Below are positions 11,765-23,645 of a DNA stretch of 64,000 nucleotides, one piece after another. The position numbers and the translations under genes were made by a program. The notes beneath the pieces are model-generated. The model ran no database searches. It saw only the letters and a list, made by a program, of their open reading frames with translations, and was not told where the DNA came from. The stretch is from Xestospongia bergquistia (Eukaryota > Porifera > Demospongiae > Haplosclerida > Petrosiidae): positions 6,991,001 to 7,055,000 of the forward strand of contig OZ014411.1 of assembly GCA_963965975.1 (NCBI GenBank), in the 5' to 3' direction. Position 1 is the stretch's first letter; each line of letters starts with the position of its first letter.

Positions 11765-12629
11765 AACATATCTGCTATCATCAACCCATTGACCACACCC
11801 AATTGATAGACCCTACTTTGTGTCAAAATTAATATTGCAATAATGGGAGTGGCTTTCATGTAGTAATTGACTGTCTGTATACTTTTATACTGATACTAGA
11901 CCCCATCCCAAAACCTAATCTCTAAACACTTGAGCATTAGTCTATTATTAGAGCATAGCCAGTAGTGAGCCCCACTCCCATTATTATATTATTATTTAAT
12001 TTTGACACAAATGCCACATCATAGTTATCTACTTATGGTAAGAAGTGCACGTTAGATAAATTCATACAACATTTGAGATGTGCTCATGATAAACTCCACT
12101 CATACGACACCAATATAACAGTAACTAAACTAGTTAAGTAAACCAGTTTATCTAGTTTTCTTCCAATATTTGATTTTTTCGTCCCAGCAATAAGTCCCTT
12201 TTTCCACACTGGGATTGCCAGAGACCGGCTTATGGCTTTTGATAACTAAATATAATTATGTAATCCCATTCCCATTGCTGTGGGTGTGGCTGTAATAGTA
12301 CATTTGACCTAATCCTATAAATGTGTTATGATTCTATGACATTAGTAAAGTAACATCAACAAAAACACTCATAACTTGTAGATCTCATCAATTCTCCATA
12401 ATTTTCAAAACTAAGCCCAACTTTCTTGATTATACAACCCAAAATTGATAATCCTATAATTATTAGTACAGTGTTTAACACAGATTAATAAACCAATTGA
12501 CTTATAATTGCATTGTTATGGAAATTTGAGTTGCATTCCCTCTCTCTCTTTATATATAGTCTATAAATATAATACTGCTTAAAATTATTGATTATTACCT
12601 GACTTGACTTTATAGATGTTAAGTAACCA

Positions 12630-13611
12630 AGTACTACATCACCTATTAATACACTAGTACTACATCACCTATTAATACACTGTACTACATCACCTATTAA
12701 TACACTAGTACTACATCACCTATTAATACACTAGTACTACATCACCTATTAATACACTAGTACTACATCACCTATTAATACACTAGTACTACATCACCTA
12801 TTAATACACTGTACTACATCACCTATTAATACACTAGTACTACATCACCTATTAATACACTAGTACTACATCACCTATTAATACACTAGTACTACATCAC
12901 CTATTAATACACTGTACTACATCACCTATTAATACACTAGTACTACATCACCTATTAATACACTAGTACTACATCACCTATTAATACACTAGTACTACAT
13001 CACCTATTAATACACTAGTACTACATCACCTATTAATACACTAGTACTACATCACCTATTAATACACTGTACTACATCACCTATTAATACACTAGTACTA
13101 CATCACCTATTAATACACTAGTACTACATCACCTATTAATACACTAGTACTACATCACCTATTAATACACTGTACTACATCACCTATTAATACACTAGTA
13201 CTACATCACCTATTAATACACTAGTACTACATCACCTATTAATACACTAGTACTACATCACCTATTAATACACTAGTACTACATCACCTATTAATACACT
13301 AGTACTACATCACCTATTAATACACTGTACTACATCACCTATTAATACACTAGTACTACATCACCTATTAATACACTAGTACTACATCACCTATTAATAC
13401 ACTAGTACTACATCACCTATTAATACACTGTACTACATCACCTATTAATACACTGTACTACATCACCTATTAATACACTAGTACTACATCACCTATTAAT
13501 ACACTAGTACTACATCATCTATTAATACACTAGTACTACATCACCTATTAATACACTAGTACTACATCACCTATTAATACACTAGTACTACATCACCTAT
13601 TAATACACTAG
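12630..13611. repeat. 26-bp minisatellite, 38 units, with 258-bp higher-order period
   Basis: Unit AGTACTACATCACCTATTAA plus TACACT (26 bp), repeated about 38 times with almost no substitution (one C to T in unit 35). Eight units are followed by a junction lacking one A, giving 25 bp. These short junctions fall after units 2, 7, 11, 17, 21, 27, 31 and 32. Junction positions 12811, 13069 and 13327, and 12914, 13172 and 13430, are each spaced by exactly 258 bp. That shows duplication of blocks of ten units. Confidence 0.95.
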
Positions 13612-13787
13612 TGCTTATCACACTATGTCTATCTCCTCATTTATTTTACATATTAACTATCAAATTAAAAGTACTCCCTAATAATCACAGAGAGAGAGAG
13701 GTTCAAACAACAATCACATACCAGGATGAGCACGGTCTATTGTTTGTGATATTAATAAAATGGTAGCTATGACTATCATTATTATGG

Positions 13788-13877
13788 TAGCTATAGCCTG
13801 CTGCTACCATAATAGACGAGACCCACCTCTTATAAGAGAAGAGTCTCATCTATTGTGGTAGCAGCAGGCTGTAGCTA
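13788..13877. repeat. Near-perfect palindrome (hairpin of about 45-bp arms)
   Basis: The left arm starts TAGCTATAGCCTGCTGCTAC and the right arm ends as its reverse complement, with the centre around CTCTTATAAGAG. There is almost no loop and only a few mismatches. It may be a small foldback mobile element or an extruding hairpin. Confidence 0.85.
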
Positions 13878-14060
13878 GTTATTGCCTACCCTTCTCTTTC
13901 TCCAGCTATTCAAACTAAGTTGTGTGGTATTTGATATCCTGATGATATCAATTTGACTATCTAGATTCTAAGAGTGAGAGAGAGTGAGTTGAAGACCTTG
14001 ACAAGTATTAGTATCCAATATATTGCTATTCTCTCTTGAATAATAAGATTTTAGTATTTG

Positions 14061-14348
14061 ATCATTGTATATAATATACATACTGTATGGTAGAGATAGT
14101 AGAGATATGTACAAAGTATGTCAACTGATAAAGTATTGTTGCATGTACTCTTGTTTCCTGTAACTGTATAATTAATTGTATTAAATGAAGCCATTGATGG
14201 AAGAAAGGTTTCATGGTGTAAACAACCGATAACAGGAAAAGTATGTAACTGACAGCTGGTGGCAAGTTAAAATTATTATGAGAACAGTTTATTTTTATAT
14301 CTATTCACAATAGTTTTAGTTTATCTCAGATGATAAACACCTCAGTAA
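14061..14348. repeat. Dispersed repeat R1, copy 1
   Basis: Shares long near-identical blocks with 15098-15380 (for example GTAGAGATATGTACAAAGTA, and TGCATGTACTCTTGTTTCCT followed by GTAACTGTATAAT) and weaker blocks with 17205-17385. All three end with a variant of GAGATGATAAACACCTCAG. Non-coding. Confidence 0.8.
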
Positions 14349-14389
14349 TGTAAAAGTTACTTTTTACAGCTGTATTTAGTAGAGACAAT

Positions 14390-14585
14390 TATAAGCCCAC
14401 AAGGTCCATTTCAATTATCTTAAACTAACTACATGTGTCATAAGTGAGTAATGTCTGTATTAAGTGCCAATTATTTTTAATGAACTGACTGACCACAACA
14501 AAAGTGTGTATATAGTTATACATGTACATGTTACATATGATACATGTACATGTATATATTGTGTACAAGGGTGTCTGTCTGTATG
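14390..14585. repeat. Dispersed repeat R2, copy 1
   Basis: Begins with ATAAGCCCACAA and includes AACTGACTGACCACAACAAA and a TACATGTACATG-rich segment. It is matched by 18014-18185 in the same orientation. Confidence 0.7.
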
Positions 14586-14729
14586 TACATATGTGTACCT
14601 TCCTTGTCCAAACTTGAAGTGCTATATCATTATGATGTCATTGTAGTTACTTTTGCTATTTTAGTGTTGTTTTATTGAGAGTAGTAGAAACCACTAATAT
14701 AATAAACATAGACTATACTTATAATAAGT

Positions 14730-15060
14730 ACATCACAACATAACATACTTGGTTGCCATGGTATAAAAATACATACATATGATATAGTAAACAGACTACA
14801 CCTACATGTAAAATAGAGAGATCACAACAGAACACACTTGGTTGCCATAGTGATACAATGTATATGTATCATATAGTAAAATGAAGTATTTTATCTGGTT
14901 TGTAAAATGGTAGAATTAAATGAGGTTATTTGTAAGTACATGTAATAGATACATGTATTCTTTCTAGTTATTACATGTAATTGCATGTTTGGTCACTCAT
15001 TATTGACCTAATGTTGACATTAATATATAAAATATACAGTATACACTAGTATATTACATA
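14730..15060. repeat. Dispersed repeat R3, copies with ACTTGGTTGCCAT
   Basis: Contains two copies of an ACTTGGTTGCCAT-centred segment (about 14745 and 14835), then a block with ATTCTTTCTAGTTATTACATG. The same order recurs at about 16605-16810. Confidence 0.65.
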
Positions 15061-15097
15061 GTACTTGAACAGATATCTTAACATTTATAAAGTCATT

Positions 15098-15380
15098 GTA
15101 TATAATATACATACAGTATGGTGAAGAGAGTAGAGATATGTACAAAGTACATCAACGGATAAAGTGTTGTTGCATGTACTCTTGTTTCCTGTAACTGTAT
15201 AATTTAATTGTATTATATGAAGCCATTGATGGAAGGAATGTTTGGTGATAAAAACAAATCTTGCTTATTTTGATAAGAGGAAAGATAACTAACTGACAGC
15301 TCACCTGCTAGTTAAAATTAACATGAGTATAGCTTATTGTAATCTATACATAGTTTTGAGATGATAAATATCTCAGTGAG
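15098..15380. repeat. Dispersed repeat R1, copy 2
   Basis: Second copy of the 14061-14348 repeat. It has a short insertion around TGCTTATTTTGATAAGAGG that is shared with copy 3. Confidence 0.8.
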
Positions 15381-16604
15381 AGTGTGTCTAGCAATAAATA
15401 TTAGTAAGATTCTTACACTAAGATCTTACACTTCCACTTCTGCTTCCTTTGTCTTCTATTGTTAGAGCAATATGGACTATAATAACACAGGTGTAGACTA
15501 GATGGGAAACGTTTGATTGTATTAATTAGAACTACTTCAATTGTGCTGTTTTTTTTATCCAAACCTGTTTCTACTATTAATAAATATACTATAGTGTTTG
15601 TTTGATATCATCAACTGGTCTTGCTGAATCAACTTTTATTGTATGAGAATTGTTAGAATAAACATCATAAAAATAACCAAATATGGTCATTATCAGTAAA
15701 GCTTGATTATATTGATTATATAACTTGTAATCATGTGACAGATTTAGTGTCACTAAAATAACCATCCTTTTCAGTGAATTTGGTGGGATGCCTGTTTCCT
15801 AGAATATTATATGTTTCCATATGTCTGTCTAAGTAGCAATAACCATTACTCTGTGACTACTCACCAACAAAGTGTTATGTCTATAAAAATATTAACAAAT
15901 ATTTGTTCTTTTCAACTTGTATGTAATTTTGAGAGTCTGAATAGAACAACAACACAATAGCTCTTGACAAGCTTGCATATTAGTTGTCATTATCTTAACA
16001 ATTCTTATTATTTATCTAATAGTCTATCTCTGTGTTATATCATATCTTTGTTCATTTATAACATGCTATATATTATATTTCGTATTAGGTATGCAGTGAT
16101 CTTTATAACTCTAGTACAAGACTTAATGAGACACCTGTTACTGTAATTACTTCAACTTAAGTTAAATCATAGTGTCTCTATTGATCAAGTAAATATAATT
16201 AACTCTTAGTTATTGAGGGTTTAACCCTTTATACTATTAGTGGTAACACCAATGGAACAACAACCATTCTATTATTGAGAACAAATGGATGAAGAAACAA
16301 TACAACAATACAAACAAGATATTGCTATTTCTAAAAAGATAGTGAAAAGTAATAGTATTATTACATCTAATACTATATCTTTGTACATGTCATGATTGTA
16401 ATACCAGTGGTATGTAAACTATTAGAATATACAAATGTGATATGATATGATGTAACACATGATTGGTACAATTTATAATCTACACATAACTAATTAACAA
16501 ATGGTATATTTTATTAAAGTTATTCCATAAATTTATGTAGTTCATGAGGCTACACTTCAACTTTTCAAACAGATGACAAAGAGGATACATTTCCTTCACA
16601 TAAA
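15381..16604. other. Non-coding, no feature seen
   Basis: AT-rich sequence between repeat copies. The only open frames are short and lack exon signals. Confidence 0.4.
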
Positions 16605-16810
16605 GCAAGTAGACATAACATACTTGGTTGCCATGGTATCATAATTATAATAAAATGAATTCTTGTATACTGATTGATAAATAGTAGAACAGCACAGAAG
16701 TTATTTGTTAAGTACATATAATCAATAAATGTATTCTTTCTAGTTATTACATGTACTGTAATTACATGTTTGATGACACAGTATTGATTTAAATGTTGAC
16801 ATTAACAAGT
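16605..16810. repeat. Dispersed repeat R3, second locus
   Basis: Matches 14730-15060: ACTTGGTTGCCATGGTAT, then TTATTTGTTAAGTACAT, then ATTCTTTCTAGTTATTACATG, in the same order. Confidence 0.65.
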
Positions 16811-17204
16811 GATAGTGTGAGTGCATGACTAACACTTAATTCTCATTGGAATAGGTACAAAATGCCATGTATGCTTAGTCATCAAATGGTATCAAAGATT
16901 TGTTGAATGAACATACTTCCAAAGTGTTTATAATAACTGATAATATCGCAAAGACAAGGTCAATTCTCACTGGAAAATAGAAGTCATGACATTTCATTTT
17001 GCTCTACTTTAATTAAGTCTTAATACAATTAATAGTATACATGACTTTTCATTCAACCATGTAATATGGTATTTGATATCTAGATGATATCCATGTTCTT
17101 TCTACTAAATTGTAATGGATCTTGAATTTCAACTGAGAGAAAATTATACAAAGTAAGCTGATAATATGGATGTCTCTTACTTCTCAAATCCCATTACTGT
17201 ATTG

Positions 17205-17385
17205 AGATATTATTGTTGCAATAATTGAAATCACTGATGGAAGAGAAGAATGTTATGTGATAAAACAACCTGGCTAAATTTGATAAGAGGAAAGGTAAAC
17301 TAACTGACAGCTGCTGACAACACTAATTAATGTGAGGACAGTTCCATTTTACCTGAGATGATAAACACCTCAGCAATGAACTTAC
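17205..17385. repeat. Dispersed repeat R1, copy 3 (diverged)
   Basis: Retains the TGATGGAAG, TTTGATAAGAGGAAAG, AACTGACAGCTG and GAGATGATAAACACCTCAG blocks of R1 in order. Confidence 0.6.
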
Positions 17386-18013
17386 AAATGTAACTTGATA
17401 TACTAGAGCAATTAATTTAGCATACTTTAAATAAACCCTCACACACACACGTGTAAACTTAATACTACCTTTGTAGATTTGATCATGTACACATGTAGCA
17501 GTAGCATATGGATATAAAGTAAATATCCACATATTACCAAATATTATCCTCATTGATTTCTTGTTTCATTATTTTAACCTAGCTCCTGACTTTCTTCCGT
17601 GGTGAATGTGATGACTCATATGAGATCAAGCAATGCTTTGTGATATCATGGTCAACCACACCCAGATACAAAGTTGGACGTACATTGAGGTTTCCTTGAC
17701 TAGAGATGACAATGAATATATGACTGTAATGAGCTAGAGGACCTCAAATGTTTGTGAGCTAATCTCAGCAACCCATTATAATGATGACATGGACAGAGAA
17801 AATGTTCTTAAGACTTATAGACTCTGAAAAAAATAGAGAGACTCCATGGCACAGGTTTGTCAAATTAATACATCAGATATGCAAGACCATATATAGCAAT
17901 ATTCCTTATGATATGTCTCGGGAACCCATTGAAAACTAGAGGTACCTCACTTTTTAATGGGCTAGTGTATATTGCCATGGTTACTTTGGATAAATTATCT
18001 TTAATGAAGCCAG

Positions 18014-18185
18014 TTATAAGCCCACAATCCACTTAAACTAACCATGTGTATTATAAATATTATAAGTAGGTAATGCCTGCGTTAAGTGTCACTTGCCTTT
18101 AATAAGCTAACTGACCACAACAAATGTGTATACATGTACACGTTAGATTATATACATGTACATGTATATAGTGGTGTCTGTCTAT
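18014..18185. repeat. Dispersed repeat R2, copy 2
   Basis: Matches 14390-14585 in order and orientation, including AACTGACCACAACAAA and GTACATGTATATA. Confidence 0.7.
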
Positions 18186-18845
18186 AGGTAATATCTATGT
18201 TCAGTGATAAGGAGTTTGTATCAATGGTTCTCCTACTCTCAGTAAAAGGAAGTAGAGGTAACTATAATGACATCAAAAATAATATCATTTCCCTTTTAGC
18301 ATGATGTCCATTTATACAGAGTCTAACAGACAGTGTATATTGTGTACTGGTTTTATGCAAAGTAGTAAACCTAATAACATTATCAGGTAAAGGATCTGGT
18401 AACATCAATGACACTTTCATAGTCGTGTTCTCTAGTTAACGAATACACAATGTAGTTAAGATAGAATGGTCGAATAGTATCTGGTTAGTTTTATGATACA
18501 TACTGAGAAATCCTCTTAGACAAACAGTTTAGTTTGTTAGTTACAAACACCTGGTGTTATTGTTAGTATTACATAAACATCATGAGGATATCTAATATCT
18601 ACTGATGACACAAACAAGCTCTATAAGGGATTGGAGTAGATTCTTGACATTCCATTGCTTATGACATCCATTGTCTATAGTAAACGACAAGCTGTTCTCT
18701 GTACATGTAGGAAGCAATCTTGAGAGGTTGGTGAATGTCCACCTTCATTAATTATTTAAGAATCTAGTCTCAGATTTTCTGAACTCAGGTTTAAAAGAGG
18801 TTATTTAGAGGATGATCTGTATAAATAGAAATGTACCACATAATT
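18186..18845. other. Non-coding, no feature seen
   Basis: AT-rich spacer between the R2 repeat and the tandem duplication. No gene or repeat is supported. Confidence 0.4.
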
Positions 18846-19880
18846 TATATTGTAGTGTATTTACATGTAATATTAGTACTACATGATGTGTAAAAGCAAC
18901 ACAATGTATTGCTCTATATAAGTTATGGTTTGGGTTAATATCATATGGCTTCTGGTACAGTAGTACTAGGTGTTTTAACCATTACTTTCCTATATTGCTT
19001 GTTACAAAGTTAACTTATATATCATTGGATTATTCTCATTCTTACTGTACTTAAGATGGTATTTTCTACATATTCTTATTGATAATCTTTGATTATAATT
19101 CACATATATAATCTTCCATAAGGAATCACTCTCCTCTTCACTGTCAAAGCAAACAGTATTTAGTGAACAGTGTCATTAATATATAACATTAGAAGAACAG
19201 GTACTAATGAGAACAATGAATATTATTTTATTAATATTTTACTATTTGCAAGGTCAGTCCCATCATGTTATGTGTACTACAACCTGTTTGTTAATACAAA
19301 CATATGCACATACCAACACCTGTAGTAGGGAATTATGCGTCATTGGTCAATGTATTATAATATCATTAGTTAATTTGATAATATTTTTGCTTACACAGAT
19401 TTAAATATCAATTGTCCAGAAACTGTAAGTCCTAACTGCATCTTACAGTACTTGACATTTTTACTTAGCATTAGTTTTTTAGGTTGTCATGTACACACAT
19501 ATCTTTTTGATAGGTTAGGCCATTTAGTTAAAATAGACACAATATCACTTACCATCTGTTGATAGAATGCACTATATATACAAGTATATTTTACATGTAC
19601 ATTGGATGATAGGTGTGTACATTTTTACACGTGTTGTTATTGTTAGGCTGTGTCTAGTTCACCTTTGAGGTTGTCGAATTGGATGGGAGACTATGTGAAG
19701 GACGTGTATCAGACTTCAGAGATCTTTAATGAGTTAAATACTCATGTTGTCATTGATATTACTATAGGTAAGTTGTATTTTATCTTGATGATTTCTGTGT
19801 GTGTAAGCATGTTTACACATTCATTTGTCTTAATGTACAGGATATTAGAACCTAAGATGAATCCAAAGGACATACTGTTA
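18846..19880. repeat. Tandem duplication of about 1.05 kb, unit 1
   Basis: Aligned in order with 19893-21000: GCAACACAATGTATTGCT, ATATCATTGGATTA, GGTACTAATGAGAA, TTGTTAATACAAACATATGC, and the exon-like block at 19649-19769. Small indels make the offset drift from about 1027 to 1108 bp. Confidence 0.85.
19649..19769 (+). pseudogene. Exon-like relic inside the tandem duplication
   Basis: An open frame follows an acceptor (TTGTTATTGTTAG) and ends at a strong donor (GTAAGTTG). It encodes about 40 residues including SNWMGDYVKDVYQ and FNELNTHVV. The second copy (20740-20878) keeps both splice sites, but its frame is shifted and stopped by small indels. No other exons are visible. I do not recognise the domain. 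It is probably part of a decayed or unlinked gene. Confidence 0.3.
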
Positions 19881-19892
19881 CACTTTGTATAT

Positions 19893-21000
19893 GTATTATT
19901 AGTACTATAATATATGTACAAGCAACACAATGTATTGCTTTGTATAAGTAATAGTTTTGGTTAGTATCATATGGCTTCTGGTACAGTAGTAATCTTAGTT
20001 ACTAGGTGTAGTTTTATAGATTGATTTTAACTATTACTTTCCTATATTGCTTGCTACAAAGTTAACTTATATATCATTGGATTAGTCTCATTTTTGCTAT
20101 ATTGAGAATGGTATTTTCTATATAATCTTATTGATAATCTTTGATATAAAGTCATGTGTATAATCTTCCTTAAAGGAATTACTTTCCTCTTCAAAGTCAA
20201 AATGAACAGTGTTTAGTGAACTATTCCTTCATCAAATATTTTATGACAATAGAAAAACAGGTACTAATGAGAATAATGAATATTATCATATTAATATTTT
20301 ACAGGTCGGCCCCATTGTCCTCGGGAGGAGATACATGTAGCATAGATACTTCCTAATGACTGACCATATATACTGTTATTTAAGGTATTAGATATACTAC
20401 ATCCTGTTTGTTAATACAAACATATGCACATACCAACACCTGTAGTAAGAAATTATGTGTCATTGGTCAATGATGATAATATCATTAGTTAATTTGATAA
20501 TGTTTTTGCTTACACTCAATTATCCAGAAACTAAGTCTAACCACATCTTACAGTACTTAACATTTGTACTTAGCATTGGTTATCATATACACACATATCC
20601 TTTTGATAAGTTAGGCCATTTAGTTGACATAGACACAATATCACACACCATCTGTTGATGGATATGCTACACATACAAGTATATATTACATGTACATTGG
20701 ATGATAGGTGTGAACATTTTTACATGTATTGTTATTGTTAGGTTATATCTAGTTTACCTTTGAGGCTAGAAGTAGTTGTCGAATTGGATGGGAGATTATA
20801 CGAAGGATGTCCATCAGACTACCAGACATCTTTAATGAATTAAACACTCATGTTTTTTTTAATATTACTACTATAGGTAAGTTGTAGTACTTCATAATGA
20901 CTTCTCTCATTCCATGTGTGTCTGTGTGTGTAGACATGTTTACACATTCTTTTGTCTTAATGTAGAGGATATTAGAACCTAAGATGAATCCAAAGGATAC
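19893..21000. repeat. Tandem duplication of about 1.05 kb, unit 2
   Basis: Second unit of the tandem duplication. It contains the frame-broken copy of the exon-like block at 20740-20878. Confidence 0.85.
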
Positions 21001-21535
21001 AATTACACTTTGTTCTATCCAACTAGAGTACTGTCAGTATTAAAGATGGCTACTAAAGATTAAATGAACAAAACCAATATCTATTATAAATGTTAATTAT
21101 TGGATGTAACGGATGTTAGTATTAAATGTAGTAATGATTGTCTTGATAGTAAATACAACAGGAAATGCTGACTTCATAAACCTATTATGTCATTAAATGT
21201 AACAATAAATATAATGTAGTGTATTTAGTAAACATTATAGGCAATGCTGACTTATAACTTGAGAAATCCTATTATATCATGTTATGGGAACAACTGTTAT
21301 GGACTTAACAAATATTGTCTTAACAACTCCTGGTATTATTATGTCATCACCTAGTTTGTTGACCTATAGTGTCATTTCACAAAAGTTCATGCAGTGGGTG
21401 TGGCCACCTGACGTAATTGATGAACCTTCTGGAAAAACGTGGTAGACACGCCCTTTTGTAACTATATAGTGAAATAAAAACCGCGATTATCGCCATACAT
21501 TGGACTATTATTGTATTAAGAATTGTAGTTGACCT
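21001..21535. other. Intergenic; probable promoter region of the 21.8-kb gene
   Basis: The last 150 bases (about 21390-21500) are richer in CpG than their surroundings and lie just upstream of a spliced transcript-like structure. No defined core element is visible. Confidence 0.3.
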
Positions 21536-21676
21536 ATGAGTCAAAACGTCCATTTTATTCCTCGAATTTCATACCGCATCTTGTTCTGTCTTCATTGCAA
21601 GTATCTTCCTCGTCTTTGCTTAATAGAATCTGGTGCACTTTGCTGGCCTTCTCGTTTTGATGGAGCATTTCATCTG

Positions 21677-21752
21677 GTAAGTTTTTATACACCAAATGTC
21701 GCTACTATACACACACACACACACACACAATATTACTGTTTCTTTATCACAG
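21677..21752 (+). other. Putative short intron with (AC)n run
   Basis: Donor GTAAGTTTTTATAC and acceptor TTTCTTTATCACAG enclose 76 bp containing an AC repeat. It would lie in the 5' UTR of the 124-residue frame at 21802. Confidence 0.4.
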
Positions 21753-21801
21753 TGCAGGAAAGAAGTTATTTTCTGCAAGATATCTGTCATACTGCAGTAG
21801 C

Positions 21802-22176
21802 ATGCAACCTGCAGCTGCAGCTCAGACACATAGCTTTTACATTCAGCACTTGCAAAAGTATTTGAAAGACAGTCCAGACATGAGTCTAGTAGAGTGGTTA
21901 CCAGGCACTGGTATTGCTATTAAGGAGTTTGGAGAAAGTTCCAGATTGGAGTCTATTTATAAGCCAGAACTGTCCAAACTAGTAGTGAACAGAGTCAATA
22001 CTGTGTCATTAAAAGCTCAAGACTCGATGGTCACTGGTATGACAACACAAAGTGAATCATGTCTCAACATTACAACAGACGTCACATCATCAGAATGGAA
22101 CTTTTATGCTATCAAGAATGTTAACAGTCATGTGCTATTAACTTACCAAATAATTGCAACAGAAGAAAACACTTAA
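21802..22176 (+). CDS. Hypothetical protein, 124 aa
   Basis: Open frame starting MQPAAAAQ with Leu-, Ser- and Thr-rich sequence (SLVEWLPGTGIAIKEFGE, NVNSHVLLTYQI). It has no signal peptide or membrane segment and no recognised domain. It follows a plausible 5' UTR exon and short intron, and AATAAA lies at 22326. Joining the upstream exon in any frame reaches a stop, so translation probably starts at 21802. It could also be a 3' exon of an unseen gene. Moderate to low certainty. Confidence 0.45.
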   Translation: MQPAAAAQTHSFYIQHLQKYLKDSPDMSLVEWLPGTGIAIKEFGESSRLESIYKPELSKLVVNRVNTVSLKAQDSMVTGMTTQSESCLNITTDVTSSEWNFYAIKNVNSHVLLTYQIIATEENT

Positions 22177-22573
22177 TATTGTTAAATTAATGTCCTTTTG
22201 AGAAATGCTGTATAGTTATGCATGTATAATATAATTATATATATTTATATATATATTTATGTATATAGACATATTTATCTATTTTACACGTGCTATTAAT
22301 TAAATACAATAACTGTGGAATATTGAATAAAAGGGTTGTTAAAACATTTGATGTACTACTATAAACATGTACAAAAATGTATACAGTTGCTCTTATGAAA
22401 ACAGGTCAATGCATACAATTAAGTAGTCTTCTGAGGAGACAAAGACATTGGCCCATGCTGCAATGGATTACACAGGCAATCTAGTCGTTGAGCATAGTCA
22501 AATTGAAGCTAATGTACATTGAAATATCTCTGTTGTGTTATGTATTAAACTCTCCTAGCTGCATGTTACTGCA
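22177..22573. other. Intergenic, AT-rich
   Basis: Contains a TATA-rich simple stretch near 22230-22260 and the presumed poly(A) signal at 22326. Nothing else is supported. Confidence 0.4.
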
Positions 22574-23157
22574 TTGCTGTGGTTGCCATCAGTACCTATA
22601 GAAAGGTTACAATGTAATTACTTAAAAATTATAGAGATTCTTATTGATTCTGGAGCTGATATCGATATCAACATAAGGATGCAGGATGACTATACAGCAC
22701 TGATGCATGCATATGATCATCAAGAAAATGTAAGTATTGTTCAACGTCTACTCAAACCTGGTGCTATACCTAATTTACAAAGTTTCAGGACTGGATGGAC
22801 TCCACTTCATTTTGCTTGTCATAGTTCACCTAGCAATTCTATTATCCTTTATTGAGGGAAGTACTAATCCAGAGATCTCTATTGATGTCAGTACCAAACT
22901 TCTTACATTAACATACAGACACGGGTTTACATTGTGATAGTTGAAATATTGCTAAACTTGAATGTTTTAGTTAATGTCCAAACTCAAGTTGGTGATACAC
23001 CATTAAATATGCAGTCCGATATTCTGACAACAATATCATACAATTATTATTATCTGCTGGTCCTGATGTCTTTCACACTGTTAATATAGGTAACACAGCT
23101 CTAGATCATGCACTGACATCAGATGATCCTGAGATTACCCAGCTACTACACTTATGA
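22574..23157 (+). pseudogene. Ankyrin-repeat gene fragment, decayed
   Basis: Consecutive ankyrin-like pieces lie in different frames: IIEILIDSGADIDIN, DDYTALMHAYDHQENVSIV, TGWTPLHFACHS, then VEILLNLNVLVNVQTQ with GDTPLNM, then GNTALDHAL and EITQLL. Stops and frame changes separate them and no Death domain precedes them. The 3' flank (to about 23420) resembles the flank downstream of the other ankyrin relic at 25556-26022, so this is the tail of a decayed member of the same tandem family. Confidence 0.75.
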
Positions 23158-23645
23158 CACATGGGTGACCGTATGTAACACAGGGTATACACAGCCTACT
23201 GAACCTCAAAAATGCATCCAACAACTTTTGTATCAGAACTTTGAAATGGCATCATGTTTTCTAATCATCTGAGATATGGGAATGCTATTAATATAACCTC
23301 CACAATTATAAGAAACAATCAAACACACTCAAGTTGAAGAAGACATCATACCTCATCAACAATATCAACAACAACAACAACAATAATGTATAAAAGTTAA
23401 AGTGTTTTAAGTAAACCTTGTGATTTACAATAATACATATATTACATTTTGCAATTATTTGTAGTTGCTATTTTTTTCGTATACACTTAACCTCGTATAT
23501 TATTAATAACATATATAACTTTGTAATTATAGTCAAGGGATGTATTATATATAATATACAAGACATCATGCTAGTGTAGAGTAATTGTGGTTAGGATTAA
23601 TTATAATGATACGAGTAAACTGAGTATCCTGTTCTGCATACCAAG

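Larger units (their letters stand above)
10060..12629. other. Gene-poor intergenic region
   Basis: No supported gene. It contains a hairpin at 11713-11764 and one exon-like, more GC-rich stretch at 11475-11669. Other short frames lack splice or codon support. Confidence 0.5.

Noticed and set aside
12630-13611. CRISPR-like array of direct repeats
   Set aside because: The units abut with no unique spacers and the organism is a eukaryote; it is a minisatellite.
21536-21865. 109-codon frame reading through a (CA)n tract
   Set aside because: It crosses a well-formed GT-AG intron with an AC run; the 124-residue frame starting at 21802 is more plausible.
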